A stretch of 64,000 nucleotides of DNA from Methylobacterium sp. 2A (GTDB taxonomy: Bacteria; Pseudomonadota; Alphaproteobacteria; Rhizobiales; Beijerinckiaceae), in NCBI RefSeq assembly GCF_009806555.1, contig NZ_VUOK01000046.1, positions 1 to 64,000 of the forward strand, in the 5' to 3' direction. This document shows, in pieces, positions 1 to 9,002 of the stretch. The notes under the pieces were generated by a model. The model worked only from the letters and a program-made list of their open reading frames with translations, searched no databases and was not told the DNA's origin. Both the position numbers and the translations under genes were made by a program. Within the stretch, counting starts at the first letter, position 1; the number at the start of each line of letters is the position of its first letter.

Positions 1-73
1 TGATGGCATCGCCGGCTCCTTCATCCGTCAACGCCGCAAACGCTGATCCGTCGCAACGTCTGCGGGAATAGCT

Positions 74-895
74 CTAGGGCTCCTGGCCGCGTGACAACGC
101 GCTTGCGTCCGAAAGAACGGCTTCGCCACCGAAATCGATGTCCCCGATGGCGGGCGCCCCCTTCGGCTCGGCCGGAGCCCAGATCACCACCGGCAGCCCG
201 TAAGCGTCGCGCTCCGTCGCATCCGGCATCGGCACGGCCTGGCCTGCGAGGATGTCGCGCGCCACCGCCAGCGCGGCGAGCGCATCGAGATGATCATCGG
301 CTGGGACACCCTTGGCGCGGGCCTCGATCAGCGCCCTGGGGAGCCCCGCCGCGGCAAGCAGTCCGCGCCGCAGGTCGAGCCCCTCCCGGGCTCGTGGTCC
401 CTTCTTGGGCAGGCCGAGCGGCCGGCCGCCGTTGAGGGCGTGGAACGCCACCTCCGGGTGGACCTCATGGACCCGGCTGCACAGCTCCGGCCGCGCCCGC
501 AGGAGCATGTCCACCGCGCGGACATAGCGGAAGATGTTGTAGCCCTGGATCGAGGGCGCGAAGGGCGGGTCGCTGGCCGCCCGGGAGACCGCCTTGGCCG
601 CTTCGTAATCGGCCGCGTAGATCGCAGCCCGCGGCGGCATCGGGAAGACCGACGACCGCGCCGGGCCGAGCTTGGCGCGCGCCGCGAGATCGGCCGGCCG
701 GCCGCCGCCGAGGATCCGGTCGGGCAGGCCGATCGGCACGTCGATCCCGACCACGAGCGGCTGCTCCGGCGCGTCGAGGAGCGCGACCACGTCCGGGAAG
801 AGGGCGCAGCGGTGCCGGTCGGGGTCGTCGAGGTCGAGCAGGGCCCCCGCCCAGGCGCCCCGGCAGCCGTCGAGCCCCGCGATCCACCGCGCCAT
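74..895 (-). CDS. DUF429 family protein (predicted RNase H-like nuclease)
   Basis: This 273-aa protein opens with the DUF429 hallmark GLDGCRGAW (residues 7-15). Further conserved blocks are GIDVPIG, GPARSSVFP, EVHPE and the C-terminal DDHLDALAAL. The family is predicted to have an RNase H-like fold with acidic residues in these blocks binding metal; its cellular role is not established. The start at 895 is chosen because GGGGAGGAG precedes it, although the frame stays open to 967. It is divergent from the CitE-like gene, about 100 bases away. Family assignment is firm, function is not. Confidence 0.85.
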   Translation of the reverse strand: MARWIAGLDGCRGAWAGALLDLDDPDRHRCALFPDVVALLDAPEQPLVVGIDVPIGLPDRILGGGRPADLAARAKLGPARSSVFPMPPRAAIYAADYEAAKAVSRAASDPPFAPSIQGYNIFRYVRAVDMLLRARPELCSRVHEVHPEVAFHALNGGRPLGLPKKGPRAREGLDLRRGLLAAAGLPRALIEARAKGVPADDHLDALAALAVARDILAGQAVPMPDATERDAYGLPVVIWAPAEPKGAPAIGDIDFGGEAVLSDASALSRGQEP

Positions 896-999
896 CGCGC
901 TCCTCCCCGTGTGCAACCCGGCCCGCGCTGCCTTCTTGTCCGGGCTGGCGCGGACAGCTATCCGCATCGCACGGCCGCCGCCGAACCGGGAGTAGCGTG

Positions 1000-1881
1000 A
1001 TGAGCGAGATCCGTCCCCGCCGCAGCGTGCTGGCGATGCCCGGTTCCAACGCCCGGGCGCTGGACAAGGCGCGCACGCTGCCCGCCGACGTCATCCTGAT
1101 CGACCTCGAGGATGGAACCGCGCCGGAGGCCAAGGAAGCCGCCCGCGCGCAGGTCGCGGCCGCGGTGGCGGCCCGGGGCTTCGGGGCGCGCGAGGTCGTG
1201 GTGCGGATCAACCCGCCCGAGACCGAGGACGGCGAGGCCGATCTCGTGGCCCTCGCCCCCGCCGCCCCGGACGCCATCCTGGTGCCGAAGGTGCGCAGCT
1301 CCGATACGCTGATCGCCGTCGGCTCCCGTCTGCGCCGGCTCGGCGCGCCGCTGGCGACGCGGGTCTGGGCGATGATCGAGACGCCGATGGCGGTCGTCAA
1401 CGCCGCCGAGATCGCCGGGGCGGCGCGGGACGTCGACGGGCGGCTCGCCGCCCTGGTGATCGGCCCAAACGACCTCCTGAAGGCGGCCCGGATCCCGCCG
1501 CCGGGACGGGCCGCGCTGGTTCCCTGGCTGATGACGGTGCTGGCCGCCGCGCGGGCCTACGAGATCGAGGCGATCGACGGCGTCTTCACCGACCTGACCG
1601 ACGCGGCCGGCTTCGAGGCCGAGTGCGCGCAGGGCCGCGACCTCGGCTTCGACGGCAAGATGCTGATCCATCCGAGCCAGATCGGCCCGGCCAACCTGGC
1701 CTTCGGGCCGGACGCCGAGGCCGTCGCGAAGGCGCGGCGGATGCTCGACGTGTTCGCTGCCCCTGAGAATCGCGAGCGCGGGGTCGTGACCGTCGACGGC
1801 AAGATGGTCGAGCGCCTGCACGTCGAGGCGGCCCGGCGGATTCTGGCGCTGGCCGAAGCGATCGAACGGCTCGGCGCGTGA
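1000..1881 (+). CDS. HpcH/HpaI aldolase / CitE-like CoA-ester lyase
   Basis: A 293-aa TIM-barrel lyase of the citrate-lyase beta / malyl-CoA lyase superfamily. Visible family blocks are RSVLAMPGSN near the N-terminus, DVILIDLEDG (metal-site region), MIETPMAVVNA, VIGPNDL and GKMLIHPSQI. Such enzymes cleave or form C-C bonds in CoA thioesters such as malyl-CoA or citramalyl-CoA, with Mg2+. The substrate cannot be read from sequence, and methylotrophs carry several paralogues. GTG (997) and ATG (1000) are adjacent possible starts; ATG is preferred, with CGGGAG about 7 bases upstream. Its stop overlaps the next start (GTGA), so it is translationally coupled to the dUTPase gene. Confidence 0.85.
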   Translation: MSEIRPRRSVLAMPGSNARALDKARTLPADVILIDLEDGTAPEAKEAARAQVAAAVAARGFGAREVVVRINPPETEDGEADLVALAPAAPDAILVPKVRSSDTLIAVGSRLRRLGAPLATRVWAMIETPMAVVNAAEIAGAARDVDGRLAALVIGPNDLLKAARIPPPGRAALVPWLMTVLAAARAYEIEAIDGVFTDLTDAAGFEAECAQGRDLGFDGKMLIHPSQIGPANLAFGPDAEAVAKARRMLDVFAAPENRERGVVTVDGKMVERLHVEAARRILALAEAIERLGA

Positions 1882-2348
1882 GCGACCTGCCCGAGGTGGG
1901 CCTGCGGATCCTCGACCCGCGCCTGACGGGTTGGGGCTTCCCGCGCTGGGGCTCGGCGGCGGCCGCCGGCCTTGATCTGCACGCCTGCCTGGACGCGCCG
2001 CTGATCCTGCCGCCCCGCGAAGCGCCAGCCCTGATCCCGGCCGGGTTCAGCGTGCTGATCCGGGACCCCGCATGGTGCGGGTTGATCTTCCCGCGGTCCG
2101 GCCGCGGCCACCGGGAGGGGCTGGTGCTGGGCAACGGCACCGGCGTGATCGACGCGGATTACGAGGGGCCGCTGATGGTCTCGGCCTGGAACCGTGCCGA
2201 GGCCGGCCCGATCCGGATCGAACCCGGCGAGCGGATCGCCCAGCTGGTCTTCACGCGCATCGCCCGGCCGGTCCTGACCGTGCTGGAGGGCGAGGCCGGC
2301 TCCGGCTCGGGGCGCGGCACGGGCGGCTTCGGGTCGAGCGGGCGCTGA
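1878..2348 (+). CDS. dut: dUTP diphosphatase
   Basis: This 156-aa protein hydrolyses dUTP to dUMP and PPi, keeping uracil out of DNA and supplying dTMP synthesis; the family acts as a homotrimer. All five dUTPase motifs are visible: AAGLDLHA (1), FPRSGRGHREG (2), GVIDADYEG (3, with the catalytic Asp), ERIAQLV (4) and the C-terminal glycine-rich RGTGGFGSSG (5). The GTG start overlaps the preceding stop by four bases. The N-terminus is slightly longer than usual before motif 1. Confidence 0.93.
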   Translation: MSDLPEVGLRILDPRLTGWGFPRWGSAAAAGLDLHACLDAPLILPPREAPALIPAGFSVLIRDPAWCGLIFPRSGRGHREGLVLGNGTGVIDADYEGPLMVSAWNRAEAGPIRIEPGERIAQLVFTRIARPVLTVLEGEAGSGSGRGTGGFGSSGR

Positions 2349-2547
2349 TCCGAAGGCCGATCTCCGCGCCCCCAGCGAAAAGGGCTCTGTCACTCTGCGC
2401 GCGTCCGAGCGGATATGATGAGCCCGCAGCTGTTCGACATAAATATAGGTCACAGCTGTACAAGCTCGGTGACTGTATTAACAATCATATCTCGACCTTC
2501 TGCGCTTTCGCGTGGCCATATCGTCGCAGCGAAGTGCCGAAGCGCAA

Positions 2548-2572
2548 ATTTAGACTTGAATTCATTCTAAAT
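2548..2572. promoter_or_regulatory. Inverted repeat ATTTAGA-N11-TCTAAAT, candidate iron-regulator operator
   Basis: ATTTAGA (2548-2554) and TCTAAAT (2566-2572) form a perfect 7-bp inverted repeat around an 11-base spacer that itself contains TGAATTCA. It lies about 110 bases before the TonB receptor start. The arms resemble those of the rhizobial Irr box (TTTAGAA-N3-TTCTAAA), but the spacing is six bases longer, so an Irr site is only a guess. Confidence 0.35.
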
Positions 2573-2606
2573 CATGACGCTTGATCCCCGATTTTACGTT
2601 TGATAA

Positions 2607-2621
2607 CGGCATATCATGCCG
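2607..2621. promoter_or_regulatory. 15-bp inverted repeat CGGCAT-ATC-ATGCCG
   Basis: A perfect 6+3+6 palindrome about 60 bases upstream of the TonB receptor start. An overlapping imperfect pair TGATA-N6-TATCA starts at 2601. Position and symmetry suit an operator close to the transcription start. No specific regulator can be named. Confidence 0.3.
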
Positions 2622-2681
2622 GATCATTAGCAGATCACACCGACCTGAGCCGGCCGATTTGACCGACCAGACGGTGTATTT

Positions 2682-4889
2682 GTGCCAAAATCCACAAAAA
2701 TGCTCTTTATCTTATCCGAACTCATAAATGTTCGGCGCGCGCGCCGGATCGCTCTGCTGATGACCTGTCTTTCGACCGCGGCCTCACCAGGACGCGCCGA
2801 GGATGCCGGCGTCACATCGGTTCAGCTCGACACACTCTCGGTGGAATCCCATGGACCGGCTGGGGCGAACACCCTGCCGCCGTCCTTCGCGGGCGGGCAG
2901 GTGGCCCGCGGCAGCCGGCTCGGGCTGCTCGGCAACCGGGACTACATGCAGACGCCGTTCAGCACGGCGAGCTACACCGAGAAGACCATCCGCGACACGC
3001 AGGTGATCAGCGTCGGCGATCTCCTGACCCGGACGGACCCCTCGGTGCGCGCCGCGATCGGCAGCGGCAACCGCTATGACGCCGTCACGATCCGGGGCTT
3101 CCGCATCGAGAACCGGGAATTTGCGCTCAACGGGCTCTACGGCCTCGTGCCGGACTACCGCATCGACCCGGCGCCCCTGGAGCGGGTCGAGATCCTGAAA
3201 GGTCCGGCCGCCTTCCTGTTCGGGGTGCCGCTGAACGGCGGAATCGCCGGCACCGTGAACGTCGTCACCAAGCGGGCGGGCGACGAGCCCTTGAACCGGG
3301 TCACGGTCGACTATGCCTCCCCGGGCCGCGGCGGCGCCGAGGTCGACGTGGCCCGGCGCTACGGCGATGCGAAGCAGGTCGGCGTGCGGATCAACGCCGC
3401 GGGCCTCGACGGCACCACGCCGATCGACCTGACCGGGCAGCGCAACGCCGTGGGCTCGCTCGGCCTCGACTATGCCGGCGAACGCCTGCGGCTCTCAGGG
3501 GACGTGATCTATCAGCACGACGCCTATGACAGCCAGACCCGGGGCGGCAACCCGCTGCCCGGCATCCGGATTCCCCGCGCGCCCGACCCGCGCAGGAACC
3601 TGTCCCAGCGCTTCGACTTCTCCCGCTCCGACAGCATCACCGGCCTGGCCCGCGCGGAATACGACCTGACCCAGGACCTGACCCTGTTCGCGGCTTTGGG
3701 TTCGAACCACTTCACCTACGCCAAGCAGGAGAACCCGGCCTTCACGCTCCTCGACGCGACGGGCCGGGCGCGGTCGAATTCCGTCTTCCAGAGCGGCGAC
3801 ACGGTCTCGATCTCGGGCGAGGCCGGAGCCCGCGCCCGCTTCGCGACTGGCGACATCCGTCACGAGGCGGTGTTCACCGCCACCGCCCTCGATCAGGATC
3901 TGACGCTCGGCCAGATCACCTATCCAAATTATTCCACGAACATCTACGCGCCGGTGCGCCTGGCCTCGCCCGGCAAGCCGGATCTGAAGGCGTCGTTCCC
4001 CCGCGGCCGGGCGAGCTACAACCGGCTGACGAGCCTCGCGGTCGCCGACACGATGACCTTCGCCGACGGCCTCGTCGAGCTGCTGGTCGGGGTCCGGCGG
4101 CAGGCGATCGAGGCCGGCAACTATGCGCCGGTGACCGGCCTCCTCAGCACCGCCTACGACAAGAGCGCGATCACGCCGGCCTTCGGCGTCGTGGTGCGGC
4201 CGACGCCGGTCCTGTCGCTCTACGCGAACAGCGTCGAGGGGCTGACCGCTTTGCGCGCACCGAGTTCGGCGATCAACGCCAACGAAACCTTCGCGCCCGC
4301 CCGCACCCAGCAATACGAGATCGGCTCGAAGCTCGACTTCCAGAGCTTCGGCGTGACGCTGGCGGCGTTCGAGATCACCAGCCCGGCGGGTCTGCTCGAC
4401 GCGCAGACGCAGCGTTACGGCATCGTCGGCGACCAGCGGAACCGCGGCTTCGAGGGCACCGTCTTCGGGGAGATCCTGCCCGAACTGCGGGTGATCGCCG
4501 GCGCAACCCTGCTCGACGCGCGGTGGGCGCGGACTCCGGGCAGGCCCTATGCCGGCAACCCCGCGACGGGCGCGCCGCGGTTCCAGACCACCCTGGGCTG
4601 GGAATGGGACACGCCGTTCCTGCGCGGGCTCACGGCGACCGCAACCGTCGTCTATACGAGCGGCTCCTATGCCGGCACGGCGTTCCAGGCGGTCCTGCAG
4701 AAGATCCCGGACTGGACGACGGTCGATCTCGGCCTGCGCTACGCCACGACGCTCGGCGACAAGCCCGTCACGCTGCGGGCCAGCGTGAGCAACATCGCCG
4801 ACAGCCACCATTGGATCGCCAACCCGAACGGCGCCCTGATCCTCGGCGCGCCGCGCACGGTCTGGCTGTCGGCCTCGATCGATTACTGA
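2682..4889 (+). CDS. TonB-dependent siderophore receptor
   Basis: A 735-aa outer-membrane receptor that imports ferric siderophores using TonB-ExbBD energy. After a basic start and hydrophobic segment (RRARRIALLMTCLSTAA, about residues 19-36), the plug domain spans roughly residues 85-200 with typical phrases (SVGDLLTRTDPSVR, TIRGFRIENREF, ERVEILKGPAAFLFG, GGIAGTVNVVTKRA). The rest is a beta-barrel ending in an aromatic residue (SASIDY), as expected for BAM targeting. No STN signalling domain is present, so it is not a FecA/FpvA-type transducer. The start is uncertain: GTG at 2682 or ATG at 2700, both without a clear Shine-Dalgarno. Regulation by iron is likely but inferred. The siderophore is unknown. 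Confidence 0.9.
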   Translation: MPKSTKMLFILSELINVRRARRIALLMTCLSTAASPGRAEDAGVTSVQLDTLSVESHGPAGANTLPPSFAGGQVARGSRLGLLGNRDYMQTPFSTASYTEKTIRDTQVISVGDLLTRTDPSVRAAIGSGNRYDAVTIRGFRIENREFALNGLYGLVPDYRIDPAPLERVEILKGPAAFLFGVPLNGGIAGTVNVVTKRAGDEPLNRVTVDYASPGRGGAEVDVARRYGDAKQVGVRINAAGLDGTTPIDLTGQRNAVGSLGLDYAGERLRLSGDVIYQHDAYDSQTRGGNPLPGIRIPRAPDPRRNLSQRFDFSRSDSITGLARAEYDLTQDLTLFAALGSNHFTYAKQENPAFTLLDATGRARSNSVFQSGDTVSISGEAGARARFATGDIRHEAVFTATALDQDLTLGQITYPNYSTNIYAPVRLASPGKPDLKASFPRGRASYNRLTSLAVADTMTFADGLVELLVGVRRQAIEAGNYAPVTGLLSTAYDKSAITPAFGVVVRPTPVLSLYANSVEGLTALRAPSSAINANETFAPARTQQYEIGSKLDFQSFGVTLAAFEITSPAGLLDAQTQRYGIVGDQRNRGFEGTVFGEILPELRVIAGATLLDARWARTPGRPYAGNPATGAPRFQTTLGWEWDTPFLRGLTATATVVYTSGSYAGTAFQAVLQKIPDWTTVDLGLRYATTLGDKPVTLRASVSNIADSHHWIANPNGALILGAPRTVWLSASIDY

Positions 4890-4896
4890 AGGCGGA

Positions 4897-5772
4897 TCAA
4901 TCCAGCGTCTTGCCGAGCCGCCCTGCGAGATCCTGGATGAACTGGAACGCGGTGCGGCCCGAGCGGGAGCCGCGGGTGGTGGCCCATTCGAGGGCGTCCG
5001 CCCGCAACTGCTCCGGCGCCACGTCGAGGCCGTAGCGCTCCGTATAGGCGCGGATCATCGCCAGATACTCGTCCTGGCTGCACTTGTGGAAGCCGAGCCA
5101 CAGGCCGAACCGGTCCGAGAGCGAGACCTTCTCCTCCACCGCCTCGCCGGGGTTGATCGCGGTCGAGCGCTCGTTCTCCACCATATCGCGGGCGAGCAGG
5201 TGGCGGCGGTTGGAGGTCGCGTAGAACAGCACGTTCCCGGGCCGGCCCTCGATGCCGCCGTCCAGCGCCGTCTTGAGCGACTTGTACGAGGTGTCGTCGG
5301 CATCGAACGAGAGGTCGTCGCAGTAGACGAGCCAGCGGTGCGGGTCGGGCCGCAGCAGGGCCATCAGGTCGGGCAGGGCCTCGATGTCCTCGCGGTGGAT
5401 CTCCACGAGCTTCATCGGCAGCGAACCCGCCGGCCGGCGGGCGTTGATCTCGGCATGGGCCGCCTTGACGAGCGACGACTTGCCCATCCCGCGGGCGCCC
5501 CACAGCAGGGCGTTGTTGGCCGGCAGGCCGCGGGCGAAGCGCTCGGTGTTCTCCACCAGGGTGTCGCGGGCCCGGTCGATCCCGGTGAGCAGTCCCATCT
5601 CAACGCGCGCCACCTGCGGCACGGGCGTGAGCCGGCGCTCGGGCCCCCACAGGAAGGCGTCGGCGGCATTCGGGTCGAAGGCCGGCGGGGTCGGGGGCGC
5701 GGCGCGCTCCAGCGCAGTGGCGATGCGCTCCAGCAGCGGCATCAGGGCGTCGAGTGTGGGGGCGCTCGTCAT
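4897..5772 (-). CDS. DUF815 family AAA-type ATP-binding protein
   Basis: A 291-aa P-loop ATPase of the DUF815 family. The Walker A motif is GARGMGKSS (residues 92-100) and Walker B is LVYCDD (about 148-153). The upstream helical segment and RLTPVPQVARVEMGLLTGID block are typical of the family. Function is unestablished. In many Hyphomicrobiales it is found near yajC and serS-surE-pcm (recalled from family knowledge), so its presence 1.1 kb from serS is consistent with a broken-up version of that cluster. It converges on the TonB receptor with only 7 bases between the ORFs. Confidence 0.85.
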   Translation of the reverse strand: MTSAPTLDALMPLLERIATALERAAPPTPPAFDPNAADAFLWGPERRLTPVPQVARVEMGLLTGIDRARDTLVENTERFARGLPANNALLWGARGMGKSSLVKAAHAEINARRPAGSLPMKLVEIHREDIEALPDLMALLRPDPHRWLVYCDDLSFDADDTSYKSLKTALDGGIEGRPGNVLFYATSNRRHLLARDMVENERSTAINPGEAVEEKVSLSDRFGLWLGFHKCSQDEYLAMIRAYTERYGLDVAPEQLRADALEWATTRGSRSGRTAFQFIQDLAGRLGKTLD

Positions 5773-5939
5773 CGGCTCGGGGGGTTCGGGTTCACGTCGG
5801 TCAGGGGGCCGGTTCTACGGGGAAGACCGGCGGAAAGCATCCGGTTGCGGATGCATGGCGTAATCAGCCGAACAGGCGCGCGGATCGGGCGTTGGATCCC
5901 TCGGTGGGTCGAGGCACGCGCCCCCGCTGGAGGGGAAGA

Positions 5940-6383
5940 ATGGATGCGGGACCGACGATCCGGATCACCCAGGTCGATGCTTACGTCTTCACCGTCGATT
6001 TCGGCGCCGCCCTGCCGGCGCTCGTCACCGACGAGGCGCCCCCGATCGGCGGCGGGACCGGGCCGTTCCCCGAGCAGATCCTGATCTCCGGCGTCGCGAA
6101 CTGCCTCTGCGCCAGCCTCGTCTTCGCCCTCGGAAAGTTCCGGCAGGACGCGCGCGGCGTCGCCGCCGAGGCGCAATGCCGGGTCGAGCGCAACGCCGAG
6201 GGCCGCCTGCGCATCACCGGGATCGACGTGCGGATCGGCCTGGGCGCAGCCGCCGCCGAGATGCCCCGGATCGACCGGGTGCTGGAACAGTTCGAGCGGT
6301 TCTGCACCGTCTCGGAGAGCGTGAAGGCCGGAATCCCGGTCGCCGTCTCGGTGACGGATCGCGACGGAACCCGCCTGACATGA
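5940..6383 (+). CDS. OsmC/Ohr family protein
   Basis: A 147-aa OsmC-fold protein. The redox cysteine region SGVANCLCASLVFAL (C55, C57) and the second cysteine ERFCTVSESV (C122) match the thiol-peroxidase architecture, in which two cysteines reduce organic hydroperoxides. The extra cysteine at C57 makes the catalytic assignment less certain. The start at 5940 is chosen for the strong upstream GGAGGGGAAGA. The following SnoaL-like gene is 65 bases downstream on the same strand. It could alternatively be a non-peroxidase OsmC paralogue. Confidence 0.85.
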   Translation: MDAGPTIRITQVDAYVFTVDFGAALPALVTDEAPPIGGGTGPFPEQILISGVANCLCASLVFALGKFRQDARGVAAEAQCRVERNAEGRLRITGIDVRIGLGAAAAEMPRIDRVLEQFERFCTVSESVKAGIPVAVSVTDRDGTRLT

Positions 6384-6448
6384 GCCCGCCCGCGGAAAGA
6401 TCCGCCGCCCGGCGCATTCCCGCAACGCGAACCGGATCAGGAGACGCC

Positions 6449-6814
6449 ATGTCGGATGAGACCCGTGAGCCCGCCCGTGCGCCCGAAGCGCTGGCCATCC
6501 TCTTCAATCAGCGCGCCAATGCGGGCGACGTCGAAGGCCTCGTCGCCCTCTACGAGCCGGACGCCATCCTGGCCGCGGGCCGCGTGGTGGCCACCGGCCA
6601 TGCCGAGATCCGCAGCTTCTACACCGACCTGCTGGCGCGCAAATCCGATTTCCCGGCCCCCGAGACCCTGCCGCCCCTGCGCAATGGGACGCTCGCCATG
6701 ACCGTCGCCCGGCTGCCCAGGGGCGCCTTCTCGGTGGAGGTCGCCCGCGAGCAGGCGGACGGGACGTGGCTCTGGGTGATCGACCAGCTCAAGCTCGCGC
6801 CGCCGAAGGACTGA
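6449..6814 (+). CDS. SnoaL-like / nuclear transport factor 2-fold protein
   Basis: A 121-aa protein of the DUF4440/SnoaL-like cone fold. Recognisable features are an N-terminal helix, the strand-helix phrase DVEGLVALYEPDAILAA, GHAEIRSFYTDLL, and a C-terminal strand WLWVIDQLKLA. Members include ketosteroid isomerase-like enzymes and small ligand-binding proteins; no substrate can be assigned. The ATG at 6449 follows ATCAGGAGA. It sits between the OsmC gene and serS on the same strand. Confidence 0.8.
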   Translation: MSDETREPARAPEALAILFNQRANAGDVEGLVALYEPDAILAAGRVVATGHAEIRSFYTDLLARKSDFPAPETLPPLRNGTLAMTVARLPRGAFSVEVAREQADGTWLWVIDQLKLAPPKD

Positions 6815-6897
6815 GAGGCGCGCTTGTCCCACTGGACGCGATGCGGCAAAGCGGGGCGCGCGCGCTCAACGCCGCGCCCAAGACCCGAGCCGACTCG

Positions 6898-8238
6898 ATG
6901 CACGACATCCGCGCCATCCGGGAGAACCCGGACGCCTTCGACCGCGACCTCCAACGCCGGGGCCTCGCGCCGCTCTCGGCCGAGTTGATCGCGCTGGACG
7001 AGGCGCGGAAGGCGTCGGTCTCGGCCGCGCAGGCCAACCAGGAGCGGCGCAACGCGCTCGCCAAGGAGATCGGCGGCGCCAAGAAGGCGAAGGACGAGGA
7101 GCGCGCCGCCGCCCTGATGGCGGAGGTCGCGGCGCTAAAAAGCGCCGAGCCGGAGCTGAAGGCCGCGCAGGACGCCGCCGACAAGGCCCTGTTCGACCGG
7201 CTCGCCGCCATCCCGAACCGGCCGAAGGCCGACGTGCCGGAGGGCGCCGACGAGCACGGCAACGTCCTCTACCGCAGCCACGCCCCGACCCGCGAGCGGC
7301 TGACCGAGGGACGCGAGCATTTCGAGCTCGGCGAGGCCGCCGGCCTGATGGATTTCGAGGCCGCGGCCAAGCTGTCGGGCTCGCGCTTCGTGGTGCTCAA
7401 AGGTCAGCTCGCCCGGCTGGAACGGGCGCTCGGCCAGTTCATGCTCGACCTGCACACGCAGGAGCACGGTTATCTGGAGGTCGCGCCGCCGGTGCTGGTG
7501 CGCGACGCCGCCATGTTCGGCACGGCGCAGCTGCCGAAGTTCGAGGACGACCAGTTCTCGGTCTTCAAGGGTCTCGACGCCGTGAGGACGTTGGAGACCG
7601 GAGCGGATCCGGCTTCGGGCAACACCGAGAAGTTCTGGCTCGTCCCCACCGCCGAGGTGCCGCTGACCAACCTCGTCCGTGAGTCGATCCTCCGCGAGGA
7701 AGAACTCCCCCTGCGCTTCACCGCGCTCACCCCCTGCTTCCGGGCCGAGGCCGGGGCGGCGGGGCGGGATACCCGCGGCATGCTGCGCCAGCACCAGTTC
7801 AACAAGGTCGAGCTGGTCTCAATCACAACACCGGAAGAGTCCGCCAACGAGCACGAGCGGATGCTCACCTGCGCGGAAGCCGTCCTGAAGAAGCTGGATC
7901 TGCCCTACCGGGTGATGACCCTCTGCACCGGCGACATGGGCTTCGCGAGCCAGAAGACCTACGACATCGAGGTCTGGGTGCCGGGCCAGCGCACCCACCG
8001 CGAGATTTCCTCGTGCTCGGTCTGCGGCGAGTTCCAGGCCCGGCGGATGAACGCCCGCTACCGGGGCAAGGACGGCAAGCCGGCCTTCGTCCACACCCTC
8101 AACGGCTCGGGCGTGGCGGTCGGCCGCGCGCTCATTGCCGTCATGGAAAATTATCAGAACCCGGACGGGAGCATCACGATCCCGTCGGTGCTCCACCCCT
8201 ACATGGGCGGGCTCAACCGGATCGAAGGGCCTCGCTGA
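6898..8238 (+). CDS. serS: Seryl-tRNA synthetase
   Basis: A 446-aa class II aminoacyl-tRNA synthetase that charges tRNA-Ser. The N-terminal half contains the long antiparallel coiled-coil tRNA-binding arm (about residues 25-110, rich in Ala, Lys and Glu). Catalytic motifs are visible: TAEVPLTN, motif 2 CFRAEAGAAGRDTRGMLRQH, and motif 3 NGSGVAVGRALIAVMENY. The ATG at 6898 (MHDIRAIREN) matches the conserved SerS N-terminus; the frame extends upstream but that part is not SerS-like. Its stop overlaps the surE start (TGATG), so the two are coupled. Confidence 0.96.
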   Translation: MHDIRAIRENPDAFDRDLQRRGLAPLSAELIALDEARKASVSAAQANQERRNALAKEIGGAKKAKDEERAAALMAEVAALKSAEPELKAAQDAADKALFDRLAAIPNRPKADVPEGADEHGNVLYRSHAPTRERLTEGREHFELGEAAGLMDFEAAAKLSGSRFVVLKGQLARLERALGQFMLDLHTQEHGYLEVAPPVLVRDAAMFGTAQLPKFEDDQFSVFKGLDAVRTLETGADPASGNTEKFWLVPTAEVPLTNLVRESILREEELPLRFTALTPCFRAEAGAAGRDTRGMLRQHQFNKVELVSITTPEESANEHERMLTCAEAVLKKLDLPYRVMTLCTGDMGFASQKTYDIEVWVPGQRTHREISSCSVCGEFQARRMNARYRGKDGKPAFVHTLNGSGVAVGRALIAVMENYQNPDGSITIPSVLHPYMGGLNRIEGPR

Positions 8239-9002
8239 TGCGCATCCTGGTCACCAACGACGACGGCATCCACGCGCCGGGCCTCGCAACCCTGGAGGAG
8301 GTCGCCCGCGAGCTGTCGGACGACGTCTGGGTGGTGGCGCCGGAGAGCGACCAGTCGGGCGTGTCGCACTCGCTCTCGCTGAACGATCCGCTGCGGCTGC
8401 GGCAGGTCTCGGAGCAGCGCTTCGCCGTGAAGGGCACGCCATCGGACTGCGTGATCCTCGGCGTGCGCCACATCCTGGGCGATCACGGGCCGGATCTCGT
8501 CCTGTCGGGGGTGAATCGCGGCCAGAACGTCGCCGAGGACGTGACCTATTCGGGCACGATCGCGGCCGCCATGGAGGGGACCATTTTGGGCATCCGCTCC
8601 ATCGCGTTGAGCCAGGCCTACGGCGCGGGCGGGCGCGGCGCGCTGAAGTGGGACTGCGCCCGCACCCACGGGCCGAAGGTGATCCAAAAGATCCTGGACA
8701 CGGGCATCGAGCCCGGCATCCTGATCAACGTGAATTTCCCGGATTGCGAACCGGACGCCGTGCAGGGCATCGCGGTCGCGGCGCAGGGTTTCCGCAATCA
8801 GGCGCTGCTGTCGATCGATGCGCGGGTCGACGGGCGCGGCAACCCGTATTTCTGGCTGGCCTTCGCCAAGGCGCGGTTCGAGCCGGGCCACGGCTCGGAT
8901 CTCAAGGCCATCGCCGAGAAGCGGATCTCGGTGACGCCGCTGCGCCTCGACCTGACCGACGAGCCGACCCTGACACGCTTCGCACAGGCCTTCTCGGCGT
9001 GA
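8238..9002 (+). CDS. surE: 5'/3'-nucleotidase SurE
   Basis: A 254-aa survival protein E: a metal-dependent phosphatase acting on nucleoside monophosphates and, in characterised members, short polyphosphate. Metal ligands are visible in NDDGIHAPG (residues 7-15), VAPESDQSGVSHSLSL, and SGVNRGQNVAEDVTYSGT. The start overlaps the serS stop by one base, and the stop overlaps the pcm start by four. This serS-surE-pcm order is well conserved in alphaproteobacteria and links the genes to stationary-phase nucleotide and protein maintenance. Confidence 0.95.
   Translation: MRILVTNDDGIHAPGLATLEEVARELSDDVWVVAPESDQSGVSHSLSLNDPLRLRQVSEQRFAVKGTPSDCVILGVRHILGDHGPDLVLSGVNRGQNVAEDVTYSGTIAAAMEGTILGIRSIALSQAYGAGGRGALKWDCARTHGPKVIQKILDTGIEPGILINVNFPDCEPDAVQGIAVAAQGFRNQALLSIDARVDGRGNPYFWLAFAKARFEPGHGSDLKAIAEKRISVTPLRLDLTDEPTLTRFAQAFSA

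Larger units (their letters stand above)
2349..2681. other. AT-rich intergenic leader of the TonB receptor gene
   Basis: This 333-bp gap contains no convincing gene. It is much more AT-rich than its surroundings from about 2400 on. It holds two inverted repeats (2548-2572 and 2607-2621), listed separately, and presumably the promoter of the siderophore receptor. No cobalamin riboswitch-like sequence was recognised. Confidence 0.6.

Noticed and set aside
2548..2572. Calling this repeat a canonical Irr box
   Set aside because: The spacer between TTTAGA and TCTAAA is six bases too long for the consensus.
3700..3720. GGGTTCGAACC, resembling a tRNA T-loop
   Set aside because: It lies inside the TonB receptor gene and no acceptor, D or anticodon arms can be folded around it.
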